Below are positions 28,376-37,959 of a stretch of DNA of 48,645 nt, piece by piece. This DNA comes from a virus, in IMG/VR virus record IMGVR_UViG_3300024518_000003, positions 1 through 48,645 of that record. One strand, 5' to 3'. The position numbers and the translations under genes were made by a program. The notes under the pieces were generated by a model. The model ran no database searches, was not told the origin of the DNA, and saw only the letters and a program-made list of their open reading frames with translations. The first letter of the stretch is position 1, and every line of letters begins with the position of its first letter.

Positions 28376-31069
28376 TTATTCTTCGTCTTCACGTAAATAA
28401 GTGAGCCCCAGCCGGTATGGTTCGGAAGCTATCCTTCTCAGCTTCCGAAGATCCGGCTTAACGTTCGCGCCTTCAAGATCTGCGGCTAATTGCATTGCCA
28501 CCTTGCGATCATATAACCCTTCTTTCATAAGCTTCTCAAAATGCCGCTGGGACTTCTTATAGACCATGGTCCGTAACGCATCTGCGTAATACCAAAACTT
28601 ACCTACTTTCCCTATCTGTGCCTGCCACCACCTGTTAGCTGCTTGCGGGACGTTGGCCCCGAGTTTGTCTTCCAGCGCGGCGAGGGGTCTGGCCTTACGC
28701 TCCGCTCCTTTGGGAGGAGCGGTGAACTCCATCATCCCCTTCATCGCTGAGACACGCTCCATCGCCCGCACATGTGCAGGATCAAACAATATGTACAAAG
28801 ATTTTCGGTACTTGTCTATGTCTTGTAGAATTTGTTCGGAAGTACCGTCCGTAATTTTCAACCACGTGTTCTTTTGCAATGACTCCAGAGCGGAGGTGCC
28901 TTTTTTACCCTTCTTCAGAAACGATACGAGCTCTCCCATATATTTCGAAGTTTGCAGCGCCTTCCCAAGTACGTTCTCTTCATCTAGTGCTCCCTCTTGA
29001 AAGCGTGCCAGGTGTTTAGCGAGAGTTTTCTTCCCGATGAAATCACGACGTTGCGCTAGAGCGGCCTGCCGCTCCCAGAGGTTGTTCTGCGCAGTCTCAA
29101 TACTTGTGACCTCATTCTTAAGCCACGGCAGTTCGTTAAGGACCGAGTCATTCTTACGTACCCACGATTCAAGCTTCCGCTCGTCCAACACTCCATTAAG
29201 GGTGGCACGGTCAAACATGTCGTCTAGAGCAGAGTCTAGGACTGCCTTCTGCATACTGAGATCCCCGCCGAAATTCTCCTGAAACTGTTTCGCCGTAGAC
29301 TGAGATCTTAGAAACTCCTGCGCTACCTGCTCACCAGATGTTCGGTAGTCCCCGGTCCCATCCTTCCTTCGTATCCGGTACACCGCTCCACGCTCAAACG
29401 GAACCACGAAGTTTTCATAGTATTCTCTCCTGAATGTGGAGTACCCCTCCCCCAATGTCGGCTCTATGTCCTTAAGAAACATATCTAAATCACGTTTCAA
29501 CAAGGTCAAGCCACGTACCTTAACTTTGTCTGGGGAGAAGGGAGAAAGAGCCTTCAGGGTCTCTGACACGATACGCTCTCGTATGGCTTTCAAATCGTTG
29601 AAAGAAACATTGTCTGCGACAGAGACAGTTGTTGGTTCTCCCGCATCGTCTAGCGTCTCTATGACTCTTCGATTTTGTCTGAGCTCACTCATGCGCTTTA
29701 TAGTGCCGGGTATGGATTCCACATCTTGATATCTGCTGCCCCTACCGTATTTTTTAACCATTTCAGATTGCCAGGCATCGAAGGGCTCAGAGATGTCCAC
29801 GTCATCGAGACCTAATTCTTTTAACCGTATAGACATCTTCAGAGACGCGTTTGTGCGGGCCGTATCGATCTCTTTTCGGAGCCATTCGCCCCTAGAGAAT
29901 TTGTCCAAGGTTGGGTTCTTGGCTCGCACCAAACCCCCTTGGTCCAATAGGTTCTTTGCTATCAATTTATCTGCAGACTTGAGGTACACGTCCACCCTGT
30001 CCGCAGCCTCGTAAACTATTAGTTCAGGATCGTTCTCAACCCCCTCAAATTGCCTGCCACGAAAATCCTCGATGGCAGCCTCAGAAGAGGCACGTTTCGC
30101 CACCATACTGTCTAGCTCTTCCCCGAACGCCCTGCGCTCCAATCCCTCCTGCTGTTGCCTAAGGGCCGCACTCTTGGTGGCTCCTGCGGTACTCGGGTCG
30201 AATCCAGGCGCGATTTTAGCCAGATCCTCCGCTTCTTCCAAACCCGCTACGGCCTTCTCGGGAAGCTGCCCACCTAATACCTTCTTAAGCTGCCGCTCTG
30301 CCGCTCGATTCTGCGCTTTAGTCGAAAAAGAACTAAGGAGTCTCTTAGTCGTTTTGGCCACCATAGGCCCAGCGGTATGTGTCGCTCCGACCAGAGCTGT
30401 CGGTCCTGCTATTCCTCCGAGTATTTGAGACGTGACTTCAGCGGCGGTGTTGTCAGGAGCTATTTCTCGAGACATGCCTGCCCCGACCCCGGCCCCGGTA
30501 GCTGCAGATACTTCCCCAGCAGCGGACAATGCGGGCGCCTTAGCCACAGGTTCCAAGATACCTTTAGTGACCATACCTCCTGTTGACACTCCGGCCACCG
30601 GCAGCTTTGACGCTACCTTAGCGATACCAGCCGCAGGCACAAAGGCGGTGCCGAGTTCCCGACCGACCCTATGTACTACTCGACCGACTGGAGTGTCTGG
30701 GCCAGTAGGTGTTGGGCCCAACAAACCTTCCATCTGTTGTCGGATCCAATTAGAGCCTCCGAGGGGGTTCTTAGAACCTAACCCACCTTGTTTAATTATA
30801 AAATTCGTAAGATCTACAGGAGCTCCGATTACGTCCGTGATGCCGAGATTGAATCCCCCGGCCAGCCCGGCCAAGTAGTCTTGGACTTCATATTCTCTTC
30901 CAACGGCGGATGTGGTCTCAGGTGTGAAAGGAGTCGACGAAGGGGCTCTTGATCCAAATTCATCCACTTCGCCCGACAGCTCTTCTGGTGACTCAGCGCC
31001 TCCGACAGAGGTGCCAGGCGCTGAGAATTCGGACATACCCACCGATGCATTTTTTTCGAAATCATCCAT
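28376..31069 (-). CDS. Large internal virion/DNA ejection protein (probable), 897 aa
   Basis: After an acidic Ser/Gly N-terminus there is GGFNLGITDVIGAPVDLTNF, then GPTPTGPDTPVGRVVHRVGR and an Ala/Gly-rich stretch. The rest is mainly charged helix (residues 250-880). This pattern fits the large ejection proteins of podoviruses that leave the capsid with the DNA. ATG 31069 is chosen; GTG 31072 overlaps the upstream stop. It follows two other candidate ejection genes. I see no muramidase motif. Confidence 0.65.
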   Translation of the reverse strand: MDDFEKNASVGMSEFSAPGTSVGGAESPEELSGEVDEFGSRAPSSTPFTPETTSAVGREYEVQDYLAGLAGGFNLGITDVIGAPVDLTNFIIKQGGLGSKNPLGGSNWIRQQMEGLLGPTPTGPDTPVGRVVHRVGRELGTAFVPAAGIAKVASKLPVAGVSTGGMVTKGILEPVAKAPALSAAGEVSAATGAGVGAGMSREIAPDNTAAEVTSQILGGIAGPTALVGATHTAGPMVAKTTKRLLSSFSTKAQNRAAERQLKKVLGGQLPEKAVAGLEEAEDLAKIAPGFDPSTAGATKSAALRQQQEGLERRAFGEELDSMVAKRASSEAAIEDFRGRQFEGVENDPELIVYEAADRVDVYLKSADKLIAKNLLDQGGLVRAKNPTLDKFSRGEWLRKEIDTARTNASLKMSIRLKELGLDDVDISEPFDAWQSEMVKKYGRGSRYQDVESIPGTIKRMSELRQNRRVIETLDDAGEPTTVSVADNVSFNDLKAIRERIVSETLKALSPFSPDKVKVRGLTLLKRDLDMFLKDIEPTLGEGYSTFRREYYENFVVPFERGAVYRIRRKDGTGDYRTSGEQVAQEFLRSQSTAKQFQENFGGDLSMQKAVLDSALDDMFDRATLNGVLDERKLESWVRKNDSVLNELPWLKNEVTSIETAQNNLWERQAALAQRRDFIGKKTLAKHLARFQEGALDEENVLGKALQTSKYMGELVSFLKKGKKGTSALESLQKNTWLKITDGTSEQILQDIDKYRKSLYILFDPAHVRAMERVSAMKGMMEFTAPPKGAERKARPLAALEDKLGANVPQAANRWWQAQIGKVGKFWYYADALRTMVYKKSQRHFEKLMKEGLYDRKVAMQLAADLEGANVKPDLRKLRRIASEPYRLGLTYLREDEE

Positions 31070-31071
31070 CA

Positions 31072-32466
31072 CTATCTACCCCCGAGACGTTTCTGCTTTA
31101 CCGATCCGTCTTTGGATATGTACAACCCGCCGTCCGGGAGCTCATCGAAGGCCTGCTTCCGCTCCTCGTAGCTCATCGTCGGTGACAGCCTCGTGACTCC
31201 GAGCAGCTCTCTAAAGGCATCTATGTGCTCCATGCCGTTCTTGGCTTGGTCTTTAAGAAGTCGGGTGTTTGATCTGTTGGCCGCCATCTTCGCCAGGTCA
31301 GAGTATGTGGTCTCCAAGTGCGAGTCGATAGCAGCTACTCGAGACATATAACTCTCCGGCCCATCCCAGAATCTACCCAAGATGTCGTTCTCTTGTAAGA
31401 TCCTCTCCATCTCTGCCACAGGGAACTTGTTTGGGTTAACGGACAGTGCTCGGATCACTTTGTTCTGAGCACTCTTCACTCGTTGCGTGGCCGCTGTTAC
31501 CCGAGGGTCGTTAGCCCCCGTCCCGACCGCCTCCAAGAATCCATTGGCAAAATTCATAGTTTTAGCGTACGGGCCCGTAACGAATCCAACCATCTCGGAG
31601 ACTGTCCGTTCATATATAGGCTTGTCTTCAAGCCGTGGGTACCCGCCTTGTTGGATCGGTTTCAGATCTGCAGGGGGGATACTTTCCTCTCGGATGCCGG
31701 AGCCAGGCTGCTGTTGAGTCCCTAGCGCACCCACCAACTGTGGGTTACTGCTAAGATCATCTCTCCTACGGCCTACAGACCTATCATAAACGTAGGGATT
31801 TCCCGTACTCCGATCCACTCGGACGGAGAGATGCCCGTCCGCAAGTTTGAGCGCATCGGCATCACTTACGCCTAGCGTTTCTGCGGTGAATTTCGTGTCC
31901 TTCATCAGCGCGGTAGATTCACCACCGGCCTCTTTCTTAGCGTACTTGCCAAGACCACGGGCTTTGAAGAACAGTTCCTGACCGATCTTCTGTTGGTTCT
32001 CGTCGCTGGAAGCGATCATGGTCCGCTGAAAGTATTGGTCGTATTTCTTGTCGTCCCATTCGTTCTCTACCTCTTCGACGGGCGGCAATTTACTCAGGTC
32101 CAGTCGGTAGGGGTTGTCTTCTTCCAACTGAGAGTTATGCATCTCGAGAGTCTTGAACGCGCTACGATATGACCCTCGGTCAGGTGCTTGTGCTATAGCA
32201 GAGGACAGGACGTCATTCGTGGCCTTCATATATCCTTGGAACTCAGCGAGCTCTTTCTTCTGAACGTCATCCAAGAACACCTTGTGTTTTTCCTCGGCCC
32301 TGACATCGGCACGAGCCTGCCTCTTGCCCTGTACGGCCAATTGGCTTGTGGTCAGGGCATCTACCTTAGCCTGGCGGTCTTCTCGCTTGCTCTGATCGAT
32401 TGCACGCTGTATCGCCCCTATGCCTTTAGACAGATCCATCCCTGTCTTCAGTTGTGGTAGTGCCAT
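31072..32466 (-). CDS. Probable internal virion/ejection protein, 464 aa
   Basis: The N-terminus is strongly helical and charged (GIGAIQRAIDQSKREDRQAK, then KRQARADVRAEEKHKVF). The middle has DGHLSVRVDRSTGNPYVYDR, and the C-terminal third is helical. No enzyme motif. Context between the 406-aa and 897-aa genes suggests a set of three ejection proteins, as in P22 (gp7, gp20, gp16), but I see no clear sequence match. ATG 32466 follows AGGGGAGAGTAGAC. Confidence 0.6.
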   Translation of the reverse strand: MALPQLKTGMDLSKGIGAIQRAIDQSKREDRQAKVDALTTSQLAVQGKRQARADVRAEEKHKVFLDDVQKKELAEFQGYMKATNDVLSSAIAQAPDRGSYRSAFKTLEMHNSQLEEDNPYRLDLSKLPPVEEVENEWDDKKYDQYFQRTMIASSDENQQKIGQELFFKARGLGKYAKKEAGGESTALMKDTKFTAETLGVSDADALKLADGHLSVRVDRSTGNPYVYDRSVGRRRDDLSSNPQLVGALGTQQQPGSGIREESIPPADLKPIQQGGYPRLEDKPIYERTVSEMVGFVTGPYAKTMNFANGFLEAVGTGANDPRVTAATQRVKSAQNKVIRALSVNPNKFPVAEMERILQENDILGRFWDGPESYMSRVAAIDSHLETTYSDLAKMAANRSNTRLLKDQAKNGMEHIDAFRELLGVTRLSPTMSYEERKQAFDELPDGGLYISKDGSVKQKRLGGR

Positions 32467-32478
32467 GTCTACTCTCCC

Positions 32479-33699
32479 CTAACTAAACAAACTTACGAGC
32501 TGCATTATATTGTTGAGTCCGGTCTCCTGGCCGCCTGTAATAGCGTTAGATTGGTTAATGAACCCAGACCCACGAGCGGCCCCTTGCCCCAGCTGTGCTC
32601 CTGCGATACCCTGCCCGATCTGAGTACCTGCCGATCCGATATCACCCACGGCTACTTGTCCAGCACCCATTATGCTCAACAACGGATTCAGGTCTTGGAA
32701 GTACCTAGCCCGATGCCTGTCGAAGTCAGATGTGGCGAAGTTCTGCCCATGTTCTATAAGCGCTCTCGCTGCCTCGGGAGTATTGGTCTGCCCACGTGAC
32801 GCGAGGTAGTTTTCGATTTGATTGAGGCCCTCTTGCAGCCGAAAGTTATATCCGGGAGACTTGGTGTAGTCACCAGGTCCGCTGAACAACATTCCCGTAT
32901 CGCCCATATCCGCAGGCAGTTTGGTATATTCCATCGGAGAAAGCTCGGGCACCACGAACTCATCTGCTATCGCATGCCCGGAAGCTCCTGGTACCATGCC
33001 GTCACTCGGGTCCCATGGGGTTGGATCGCCGGCTTCAGCCCTGCGTAAAGACGCTTCCAATGCATCTTGGTCGATCGGACGTGGGTTTCTAGCCAAAGAC
33101 CTTGATCCTGCAGATGTCGGGACACCTCCAGCCCCGACGGCTGTGCCGGGTACCCCCTGTGCGATATTACTTCCGGCCGGAACTAAGCCCCTCCCTCGCG
33201 GAGGAGAAGATATTGCAGACGACGTCGTCTGAGGTAGTTGGGATTTTCGTAGATACGGAACACGATCTCCCCCTGGATCTCGGTAATACCGAAGGGGCTC
33301 ACCATCAGGGCCTATGTCTTCTCTACGTACGTCAATAGTGCCCCCCTCTGGATGCCACACCCCAGTACTTCCAGGCATTCTCGGTATCCTGCCATCGTTC
33401 GTAGGGCTCGGGCCAAGAGGGCCTGCCCCTGCAGGGGAGACAACAGCAGTACCTGGCCGATCTCCCATTACAGACGACGCTACGGCCTGGGGGCCCAAAA
33501 GTTTCGCGATGGCGATGTTTCGAGCATTGACCATAGGTTGGTTCAATTGTAGGATGCGGTCCATGATGTTCATCTGGACCTGACTTGCAATCTGGCCGGA
33601 CCTTACCTGAGCGTCTGCTGCCCGTATAGCTGCCGCTACTTGTACTTCGGCAGCACTTTTCCCTGTAAAATCATCCCAGATATCTTCTCCCAGCGCCAT
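32479..33699 (-). CDS. Probable DNA transfer/ejection protein, 406 aa
   Basis: Helical N-terminus with AAAIRAADAQVRSGQIASQV, a long Gly/Pro/Ser low-complexity middle (residues 85-240), and a C-terminus GAGQVAVGDIGSAGTQIGQG followed by GSGFINQSNAITGGQETGLN. Ala/Gly/Asn repeats of this type are typical of podovirus DNA transfer proteins that assemble inside the capsid. Evidence is composition and location. ATG 33699 follows AAGGAGTAGATC. Confidence 0.6.
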   Translation of the reverse strand: MALGEDIWDDFTGKSAAEVQVAAAIRAADAQVRSGQIASQVQMNIMDRILQLNQPMVNARNIAIAKLLGPQAVASSVMGDRPGTAVVSPAGAGPLGPSPTNDGRIPRMPGSTGVWHPEGGTIDVRREDIGPDGEPLRYYRDPGGDRVPYLRKSQLPQTTSSAISSPPRGRGLVPAGSNIAQGVPGTAVGAGGVPTSAGSRSLARNPRPIDQDALEASLRRAEAGDPTPWDPSDGMVPGASGHAIADEFVVPELSPMEYTKLPADMGDTGMLFSGPGDYTKSPGYNFRLQEGLNQIENYLASRGQTNTPEAARALIEHGQNFATSDFDRHRARYFQDLNPLLSIMGAGQVAVGDIGSAGTQIGQGIAGAQLGQGAARGSGFINQSNAITGGQETGLNNIMQLVSLFS

Positions 33700-33709
33700 G
33701 ATCTACTCC

Positions 33710-33958
33710 TTAGTCCGTTGCTGTTTGTTTCTCAAGCGCCTCCACGGCGTCTGTTATCAGTTTAGCAGATTTATGCGCAGATTCCAAGAAGGTTCTAATC
33801 TCGTCCTCTATTTTCACGTCTTTGTCCAGGACTCCGGTGGCCCTGCCGTCTAAATACTTTAAAAGAGGCTGCACTCTGGTGTTAAACTCGTCCACTCGAA
33901 TCGTCACTGTCTGACTCCCCAGCACCTTACGTAATGTTTTCGCTTGTTCTTTTGTCAT
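33710..33958 (-). CDS. Hypothetical virion-cluster protein, 82 aa
   Basis: I use ATG 33958 (TGATGA overlap with the upstream stop) rather than a longer frame to 34054. The product opens MTKEQAKTLRKVLGSQTVTI, then FLESAHKSAKLITDAVEALE. It looks small and helical; a chaperone-like or minor virion role is possible, but nothing specific can be read. Confidence 0.65.
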   Translation of the reverse strand: MTKEQAKTLRKVLGSQTVTIRVDEFNTRVQPLLKYLDGRATGVLDKDVKIEDEIRTFLESAHKSAKLITDAVEALEKQTATD

Positions 33959-34317
33959 CAGTCTGTTGCTCCTTTTTTCTCTTCTTCTGCGGGCACGACG
34001 GGGTCCGGCTTCGGCTCCTGTCCCGTCTCGTACACGTCTGTTGCACCGGCCCATTCTGGGCCTGCAAGCTTGGCCTGTTTGTACGCTGTCTTCAACGGGT
34101 GTTCTGCCTCGTTGAAAGCGTACCGGGCACCCTTTAAGATCACAGTCCCCGTCTTGGATACTGGCGCGCCCCCGCGCTCCTTGAACTGCAGGTCTGGGTA
34201 CCCGTAGATATCCAACCGAGCTCTCTTGGTCCGTGGCTCTATCACTATCCGCTCTATCGAATGGTACTTCATTATGAGCGAAGTACCCTTGAATGGTACG
34301 TCTTTTCCGTATCCCAT
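33958..34317 (-). CDS. Hypothetical virion-cluster protein, 119 aa
   Basis: The N-terminal 80 residues read as beta strands (YHSIERIVIEPRTKRARLDI, then VSKTGTVILKGARYAFNEAE), and the C-terminus is an acidic Pro/Glu/Lys tail. No family recognised. ATG 34317 follows AAGGAGATAAC. It lies between the 248-aa virion-like protein and the 82-aa gene. Confidence 0.65.
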   Translation of the reverse strand: MGYGKDVPFKGTSLIMKYHSIERIVIEPRTKRARLDIYGYPDLQFKERGGAPVSKTGTVILKGARYAFNEAEHPLKTAYKQAKLAGPEWAGATDVYETGQEPKPDPVVPAEEEKKGATD

Positions 34318-34326
34318 GTTATCTCC

Positions 34327-35073
34327 TTAGTCGTCTATTACGAGGATCGCGAAGGTCGCACTTGCGTCCCCCGTCCCGGTGAAGCTCTTACCCGAAACCT
34401 TGATTGTGGACAAGGCGGGACACAGGATCCAGGGGAGGTCTGTCCAAGGCCCGGACGTTTGCTCAAGCACCTCCGAGTCCTGAAAATTGAAAACTCCCGA
34501 TTGTAACCCTCTGTTATGCCTATCCACATCGGCCCTCAGTCTCATGTCTATTTTACGAGTTACCGTACTGCTTTTCCAGGCATACAAGTAGCCCTTTTTG
34601 CTCGCAGGGACTTTGTACCTGCACGACAAAGACTGATTGCCTCCGGCTGTTATCTGCTCGTAAACGGTAGCTCCTGTTGCGTTATCGACCAGAGTTATAT
34701 CGCCCGCCGCAACAGTGCCCGACCCTACTGCCGTCGCGTGAACCCACTGCACGTCGTGGATCGCCGTTCCGACGTTGACCGTTCCGCCATTCGTGGCGAC
34801 AGATACTGTTTGCTCGTCCCCAGAGCTATCCAAGTACTCAATATGAACGTTCTGGACTCCTGTCCCTACCGCCGTGTCGTTAGCGTTGGCACTTACGAGA
34901 TCTAGGTCAGCCCCTGCGGGCCTAGGCAAAACGATGTTTCCTGTTTCAGTCACGTCGTTCAAGGCCGTGGTAGTTATCGAATCCTTACGTCCTGGAATAA
35001 CGAACACCTTGTGTCCAGGGATCTTTCCGAGCGATACCCTTCTTAAAAACTCATCGCTAAACGTCCTACTCAT
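34327..35073 (-). CDS. Beta-rich virion protein, 248 aa
   Basis: The product is rich in Thr, Val, Gly and Asp. NVHIEYLDSSGDEQTVSVAT, GDITLVDNATGATVYEQI and YKVPASKKGYLYAWKSST suggest beta sandwiches. ATG 35073 directly follows the 961-aa gene stop. A tail or capsid-fibre component is likely from context. No enzymatic motif. Confidence 0.65.
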   Translation of the reverse strand: MSRTFSDEFLRRVSLGKIPGHKVFVIPGRKDSITTTALNDVTETGNIVLPRPAGADLDLVSANANDTAVGTGVQNVHIEYLDSSGDEQTVSVATNGGTVNVGTAIHDVQWVHATAVGSGTVAAGDITLVDNATGATVYEQITAGGNQSLSCRYKVPASKKGYLYAWKSSTVTRKIDMRLRADVDRHNRGLQSGVFNFQDSEVLEQTSGPWTDLPWILCPALSTIKVSGKSFTGTGDASATFAILVIDD

Positions 35074-37959
35074 CTAATACCACCCGTCCGTCGTGTCTCC
35101 GTGGAGCAGTAATGTCTCTCCATCGGTAAGACTAAAACTTTCGTTCTCGCCAATCAAGTCATCCGCTCCGTCAGGAGTAATTACCACCTCATTGCCCGAA
35201 CTACCTGTGTTTTTGATCAAGTACTCTACCCCAACCACAGCGGGTAGGGTGATCGTCACGTCTCCGCTGTCAGTGTTAACGAAAACGATATGATAAGACG
35301 AATCAAGGGTAGTACCGCCTGTGACCCTGGTTATGCTCGGTTTCCGCCCGCTAGCTGTGTGGAAAACTCGCTCACTATCAATCCGGGCCGCTTCAGTCAG
35401 AGTGGCCGCCCCGACTGCCGTGGTACTGAATACGATAGCTCCCGGCATGTCGTTAGCACCAGGTGTCCCGTCTACCTCCCCCCTGATCTCCACGCACGGG
35501 ATGTAATCAGTTCCGTCATACCCGAAGCCAGGCATGTGGACGACGTAATCTCCGTCCTGTAGGACGTCCTCGGAGTCATGTACTCCTCGTGACCGGAACG
35601 AAGCTATCGTCGGCCCGTGGACGGCTGCGTTACCGTGGCCCGCGATCTGTAGCAGCAGATCGTTCGTAGCAAAGTTCTGTACGATACGCATCCTACTCGT
35701 CTTAGTCGTGCCGTTAACGACCGCACTGTAAGTATCTGTATTTATACACACTGCGTCGTTGCCAGAGTCCACAAAGAGCATATGCGGGCCGGTGTTCGAT
35801 TTGACCTGAAAATCACCGTCCTCATCCGCTTGATTGTTAAACGTCCACCCACAATTCGCCGTCATGATAACTGCGTTAGCGCCTGATTGGTCGTTGATAC
35901 GCAGGACATTCTCGGTGGACCCGGCCTGGGCCAATAGCAACAACGTTATGCTGTCGGAATCGTTCCGGATATCAACCTTCGCCTGCGGTGCCGTTCTGCC
36001 TATACCGATCCGGTCAAGACTTACATCGACCTGTAAGAGACTATCGTCTGTCTCCCCCTTAACTGTGAAGTCTCCCGTTGAGCTGTTTTGTTGGTTGAGG
36101 GCCAACCCCCCCGCCGCGTCGAACACGACGTCTGCTACACCAAGTGAATCTCTCATCTCTAGTGTTGACGCGGACTGATTCAACGCCTTATTGATGATCA
36201 TCGACTCACTGGCCGGCTGTTGACTGTTGATCGAAACAGTGCTGTCATTGGCCACATCGATGATCGTTGTGCCTGCGATCTGGAGCTCCTGAGTAGCCCC
36301 ATTATACTTCATAGACCCAACGTTAGACCCAAAGGTCAAGATACCGGACTCACTGGCCCCCGCACCGTCCTCGTGCGTCCATACTGGCAGTTCTATGTCC
36401 TCACCAGGGATAGCGATTATCCCGGCTACGAAATCCCCATCGACCATGGTCCCTTCCGCAGTTCCATGCCAGCCGTTACCAGACGCATCTTCAACGTCCT
36501 TGCCGCCGGGGGCTGTGTTCATGGCTGTCTCGTCGAAGGCACATACCAAGACCAGGTTTGTCCCTTGCGATACTCCGGAAGTGGGGAATACGTCTGTTGG
36601 GTCTATTTTAGCCCCGACACCCGCAGCGTAAATATCTGTGATATCACTATCAGCTAACTTACGATCGCCCCAGATGGCCGGATCATCGATCAGTCCTGGC
36701 CATGTCCTCCTCGGAGACTGCGCGTCGATACCTTCCCCGATGGTGAAGACTTCGTTCGGGGATGTGGTAAGAGACGTCGGTACGGGATTGCCCGTATTGG
36801 CCTGAGAGGACACATTGACCCCGTCCACCCAAAGTTTAACTCGGTTGTTCGGGGTCGCCTCTCCTCCATCCCATGTGAACGCAATATGCGCCCATGCATT
36901 CTCGGGCAGAATCGTATTGGACACCGACTCCGACCCTGACTGGGAGGTCTGAAAGAAGAACACCTCTAGTCTCCTCCTGTTGGCTCCCTCACGACCAGTC
37001 TGAATGGTCCAGGACCCGGTTGAGTCCGTCGCACCCCACTTGGCCATCCACCCATCATTGGCAGAGATGCCTGTGGAGAAGTACCAAAAAGACACAGACA
37101 TCTTCGTAATGCTCTGCATGCCGGTCACGTCGCCATGGTTGGTCCGGTCATCCACACCATCGAAATCTAGGGCGTTACCAGACCCTGCAGGCCTCAGCAC
37201 CGTATTGTATCGAGTGGCCTTTCCATCTACAGAGTTACGAGTCACTCGGGTGTAGTTACTGTCCGCGCTGCTCGTCATCCGTACTTCGGGTGCGGACTTC
37301 ACGATCTCTACATCCGTATCCGGAGTCAGTGTTCCGAACCCGGCTCGACCAGTATCTCCCTCCACTACCAGAGCATTATTTCCGACTATCAGGTCGTCCC
37401 CTGGGTCCGTCCCGAGATTGATCGTGATCGTCGTAGATGAATCGGAAGAAATTGATCTGAGAGCGATGTCGGAAACATTCGTTATCGCCTTGTCGCTGAA
37501 CGACACCGCCGTCGCGGGGCTTAACGTAATCGTTTCGACCCCTGCGCCTATCACGAGGGCAGAACTCTCGGCGATCAGGCTATCCACTGCGGCACTGCCT
37601 ACATTCGTTATGTTCTTGTCACTGAACGACACTGCTGAAGTAGGGTTCAGCGTGATTGTATCACTGCCGTCCCCGATCACCAGAGCGTTTGAGACTCCAC
37701 TGAGGACCGAGACTTCGACCGCTGTTATCTGCTCCCATTGCCCGCTGCTAGAATTGTACCCCAGAACCCGCTTATCGTTCGTGGCCAGGCTGTCATCAAC
37801 GTCCGTCAGATCACTGAGCTCGCTCACGATGCCTGAGGTCTCGTCGGAATGGCCCTGTGCCCACCTCGTAAGGTCCTGGAAGAACCGCGTATGCTCAGAT
37901 GCAGCTCTAATAGATCCAGAAGTTATCGTAGTCTGAGGTGGATCAGGTACGTCGGGCAT
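35074..37959 (-). CDS. Tail fibre-like protein with LamG/concanavalin-type domain, 961 aa
   Basis: The N-terminal 60 residues are charged, then comes a set of three repeats built on ALVIGDGSDTITLNPTSAVS followed by F-S-D-K-x-I-T-N-V. Residues about 260-450 form a LamG-like jelly roll (SVSFWYFSTG, WAHIAFTWDG, VKLWVDGVNVSS, GLIDDPAIWG). The C-terminal part has trimeric-fibre style beta repeats, ending NEVVITPDGADDLIGENESF. LamG domains bind glycans, so this may be a second receptor-binding protein beside the tailspike. It overlaps the gp10-like gene by 17 bp. Confidence 0.75.
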   Translation of the reverse strand: MPDVPDPPQTTITSGSIRAASEHTRFFQDLTRWAQGHSDETSGIVSELSDLTDVDDSLATNDKRVLGYNSSSGQWEQITAVEVSVLSGVSNALVIGDGSDTITLNPTSAVSFSDKNITNVGSAAVDSLIAESSALVIGAGVETITLSPATAVSFSDKAITNVSDIALRSISSDSSTTITINLGTDPGDDLIVGNNALVVEGDTGRAGFGTLTPDTDVEIVKSAPEVRMTSSADSNYTRVTRNSVDGKATRYNTVLRPAGSGNALDFDGVDDRTNHGDVTGMQSITKMSVSFWYFSTGISANDGWMAKWGATDSTGSWTIQTGREGANRRRLEVFFFQTSQSGSESVSNTILPENAWAHIAFTWDGGEATPNNRVKLWVDGVNVSSQANTGNPVPTSLTTSPNEVFTIGEGIDAQSPRRTWPGLIDDPAIWGDRKLADSDITDIYAAGVGAKIDPTDVFPTSGVSQGTNLVLVCAFDETAMNTAPGGKDVEDASGNGWHGTAEGTMVDGDFVAGIIAIPGEDIELPVWTHEDGAGASESGILTFGSNVGSMKYNGATQELQIAGTTIIDVANDSTVSINSQQPASESMIINKALNQSASTLEMRDSLGVADVVFDAAGGLALNQQNSSTGDFTVKGETDDSLLQVDVSLDRIGIGRTAPQAKVDIRNDSDSITLLLLAQAGSTENVLRINDQSGANAVIMTANCGWTFNNQADEDGDFQVKSNTGPHMLFVDSGNDAVCINTDTYSAVVNGTTKTSRMRIVQNFATNDLLLQIAGHGNAAVHGPTIASFRSRGVHDSEDVLQDGDYVVHMPGFGYDGTDYIPCVEIRGEVDGTPGANDMPGAIVFSTTAVGAATLTEAARIDSERVFHTASGRKPSITRVTGGTTLDSSYHIVFVNTDSGDVTITLPAVVGVEYLIKNTGSSGNEVVITPDGADDLIGENESFSLTDGETLLLHGDTTDGWY

